From Sphingomonas natans (GTDB lineage: Bacteria; Pseudomonadota; Alphaproteobacteria; Sphingomonadales; Sphingomonadaceae), in contig NZ_JAUOTP010000005.1 in the NCBI RefSeq assembly GCF_030546695.1, positions 186,001 through 250,000 on the forward strand: DNA of 64,000 nt. Direction: 5' to 3'. The notes below the pieces were generated by a model that did not search any database, was not told the origin of the DNA, and worked only from the letters and a program-made list of their open reading frames with translations. Below, in pieces: positions 62,692 through 64,000 of the stretch; within the stretch, counting starts at the first letter, position 1; each line of letters opens with the position of its first letter. Both the position numbers and the translations under genes were made by a program.

Positions 62692-63492
62692 ATGAACGTG
62701 ATAACCAAGAAGACAGATCCAAAGAGCGTTACAGAGTCTGCCGCTAGCCGGACCTATTCGGCGCCAGCTCTCGACAAGGGGCTCGATATTTTGGAATTGC
62801 TGGCTGAGGTGGAAACCACTCTAAGCCAACGTGAAATCGCGAAGCGCCTTGGTCGAAGTGTCGGCGAGATATATCGCATGCTCGCTCGGTTGGTTGACCG
62901 AAAATATATTTCGCTCGTTAACGAGAATTACCATCTCACCACAAAATTGTTCGAGCTCGCGCATCGAAATCCCCCGACGCAACGCTTGCTGGTGGAAGCA
63001 CGGCCGATCATGCAGGCCTTGTCGACAGCGCTCGGCCAGTCGTGCCATCTCACCGTGTATGGGCAAGGCAAGCAGGTAGTCATTGCGAAGGTAGATGTTC
63101 CTAATGGCATGGGGTTCAGCGTCCGCGTGGGCGCTGAATTGGATCTTATCGTCTCCGTCTCTGGCCGAATATTGCTAGCGTTCCAGGACGGAGCCACGCA
63201 GAAGTTGCGCATCGCCGAAGCCGTTGCCCGTTCTCCCGAGCATGCCAATACGCTGATCGTCACTTTGCTCGACAAGATCAGGGAGCGGGGGTTCGAATCT
63301 GCATCCAGCGTCCAGGTCCGGGGCCTGTACGCCGTCAGCTTCCCGATCATGGATTCGCAAGGCCATGCCGTCGCCGCACTAACGGTTCCTTATGCCGAGA
63401 GGATCGACCTCCCCGACCGCAAGACGATCGCGGACGTCGAAAACACCTTGGGAAAGGCGGCGAAGCATCTGTCGGCTCTCATCGGCGGATAG
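62692..63492 (+). CDS. IclR-family transcriptional regulator (second)
   Basis: A 266-residue IclR regulator. The winged helix is APALDKGLDILELLAEVETT then LSQREIAKRLGRSVGEIYRM; the effector domain includes SCHLTVYGQGKQVVIAKV and GLYAVSFPIMDSQGHAVAAL. ATG 62692 fits the usual N-terminal length; in-frame ATG 62659 is an alternative, and the frame is open further upstream. It is divergent from the hydratase/CoA-transferase/dehydrogenase unit (293 bases between the genes) and probably regulates it. The opposing TonB receptor follows after 300 bases. Confidence 0.88.
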   Translation: MNVITKKTDPKSVTESAASRTYSAPALDKGLDILELLAEVETTLSQREIAKRLGRSVGEIYRMLARLVDRKYISLVNENYHLTTKLFELAHRNPPTQRLLVEARPIMQALSTALGQSCHLTVYGQGKQVVIAKVDVPNGMGFSVRVGAELDLIVSVSGRILLAFQDGATQKLRIAEAVARSPEHANTLIVTLLDKIRERGFESASSVQVRGLYAVSFPIMDSQGHAVAALTVPYAERIDLPDRKTIADVENTLGKAAKHLSALIGG

Positions 63493-63792
63493 GCCCTCCG
63501 CTCGCAGTACCGACGCCGAGTTGCGGCCTTAGGGCAGCCGCGCTCTGGCCGGGACCTACCGCATATCAGGCGCCCCGGTTCCAGCTCAGATCGAGCGTAC
63601 ACGCCTGCGAACGCTGCGACCAACTCTTCTGCACGTTAGCGGTCGCTCGGCACTGCGCATGACGGCTGCACAGGTGCCGTATAACGGAGAGGCGCCGCGC
63701 CTAACCGTGTGTCGCACGGCTAGGCCAACGGCAGCGGTGTGGCGCCGGATCCCACCCGCTCCGGCCAAATCAAGGGTGCAGCCGCGCCGACA
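63493..63792. other. Gap between convergent IclR gene and TonB receptor
   Basis: 300 bases with no supported gene. Short G/C-rich inverted repeats such as GCGG-ATAGGCCCT-CCGC after the IclR stop are too small to call a terminator with confidence. Confidence 0.4.
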
Positions 63793-64000
63793 TCAGAACT
63801 TGAAGCCGGCGCGGACATACCACTCGACTGGACGATTATAGGTTCCGATGATCGCGCCGAACGCCGGAATGGCGCTCCCCGAGATCAAGTAGCGCTTGTT
63901 GGTCAGATTGGTGCCGCCAGCGGAGATCGTGTAATGATCCGAAGGATCTTTCCAAGTAATGCTCGCATTCACAAGCGACACGCTTGGCCGATGCAGCACA
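63793..64000 (-). CDS. C-terminal end of a TonB-dependent receptor (cut by window end)
   Basis: The last 68 residues of a receptor barrel: NASITWKDPSDHYTISAGGT, then NLTNKRYLISGSAIPAFG and the end WYVRAGFKF with terminal Phe. N-L-T-N-K-R-Y is the classic late-barrel motif. The gene continues past the window edge. It is the best match for the short remnant at 47623-47670. Confidence 0.85.
   Translation of the reverse strand, partial: VLHRPSVSLVNASITWKDPSDHYTISAGGTNLTNKRYLISGSAIPAFGAIIGTYNRPVEWYVRAGFKF

Overview
The window looks like chromosomal accessory DNA from a GC-rich alphaproteobacterium of the Sphingomonadales (Sphingomonas, Novosphingobium or Sphingobium type). The reasons are five complete or near-complete TonB-dependent receptors plus one cut by the window end, heavy C/G third-position codon use, many ATGA/GTGA stop-start overlaps, and an aerobic aromatic/acyl-CoA catabolic gene set. 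No rRNA, tRNA, CRISPR array or intact insertion sequence was found.

Layout. (1) 1-2.2 kb: the end of an unidentified gene, pobA (4-hydroxybenzoate 3-hydroxylase) and remnants, including a piece of an MFS transporter. (2) 2.2-7.7 kb, minus strand: TonB receptor, CocE-type serine hydrolase and exported alpha/beta hydrolase, a capture-and-hydrolyse operon. (3) 7.8-18.3 kb: a MarR regulator divergent from a ten-kilobase, almost gap-free operon: TRAP transporter (dctQ, dctM, lipoprotein dctP), a CaiB/BaiF CoA-transferase, a two-domain 2-hydroxyacyl-CoA-dehydratase-like protein that has lost the expected Fe-S cysteines, two more CaiB/BaiF proteins (one racemase-like) and a cytosolic CapA-family protein. 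(4) 18.3-32.4 kb: an MFS exporter, then a block that appears to be one LacI regulon: TonB receptor/di-haem cytochrome c/OmpA-like operon, MmgE/PrpD protein, MFS importer, two further CapA-family proteins, a cytochrome P450, the LacI gene and a DMT-like permease. Four palindromes of the form TGAAARCGCTTKCR sit in front of these units. (5) 32.4-37.3 kb: sparse DNA with a (GA)26 tract, a small membrane protein, a ferredoxin-reductase-type flavoprotein and a sterol-desaturase-family enzyme. (6) 37.3-58 kb: TonB receptor, two exported carboxylesterases, GH3 glycosidase, IclR regulator, exported alpha/beta hydrolase, another TonB receptor, three tandem exported NTF2/SnoaL-like proteins, an MHS-type transporter, an exported beta-helix protein and an SDR. 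(7) 58-64 kb: a VOC protein, thiolase remnant, 3-hydroxyacyl-CoA dehydrogenase, CaiB/BaiF, MaoC-like hydratase, IclR regulator and the end of a sixth TonB receptor.

How it may work together (inference): TonB receptors bring bulky plant- or lignin-type esters, glycosides or terpenoid/steroid-like molecules across the outer membrane. Exported esterases, GH3 and hydrolases release acids and aglycones, TRAP/MFS systems import them, and CoA-transferases with dehydratase, hydratase, dehydrogenase and P450 functions degrade them. The two most original parts are the Cys-depleted dehydratase-like fusion in the TRAP/CoA-transferase operon and the LacI-controlled set carrying cytosolic CapA paralogues.
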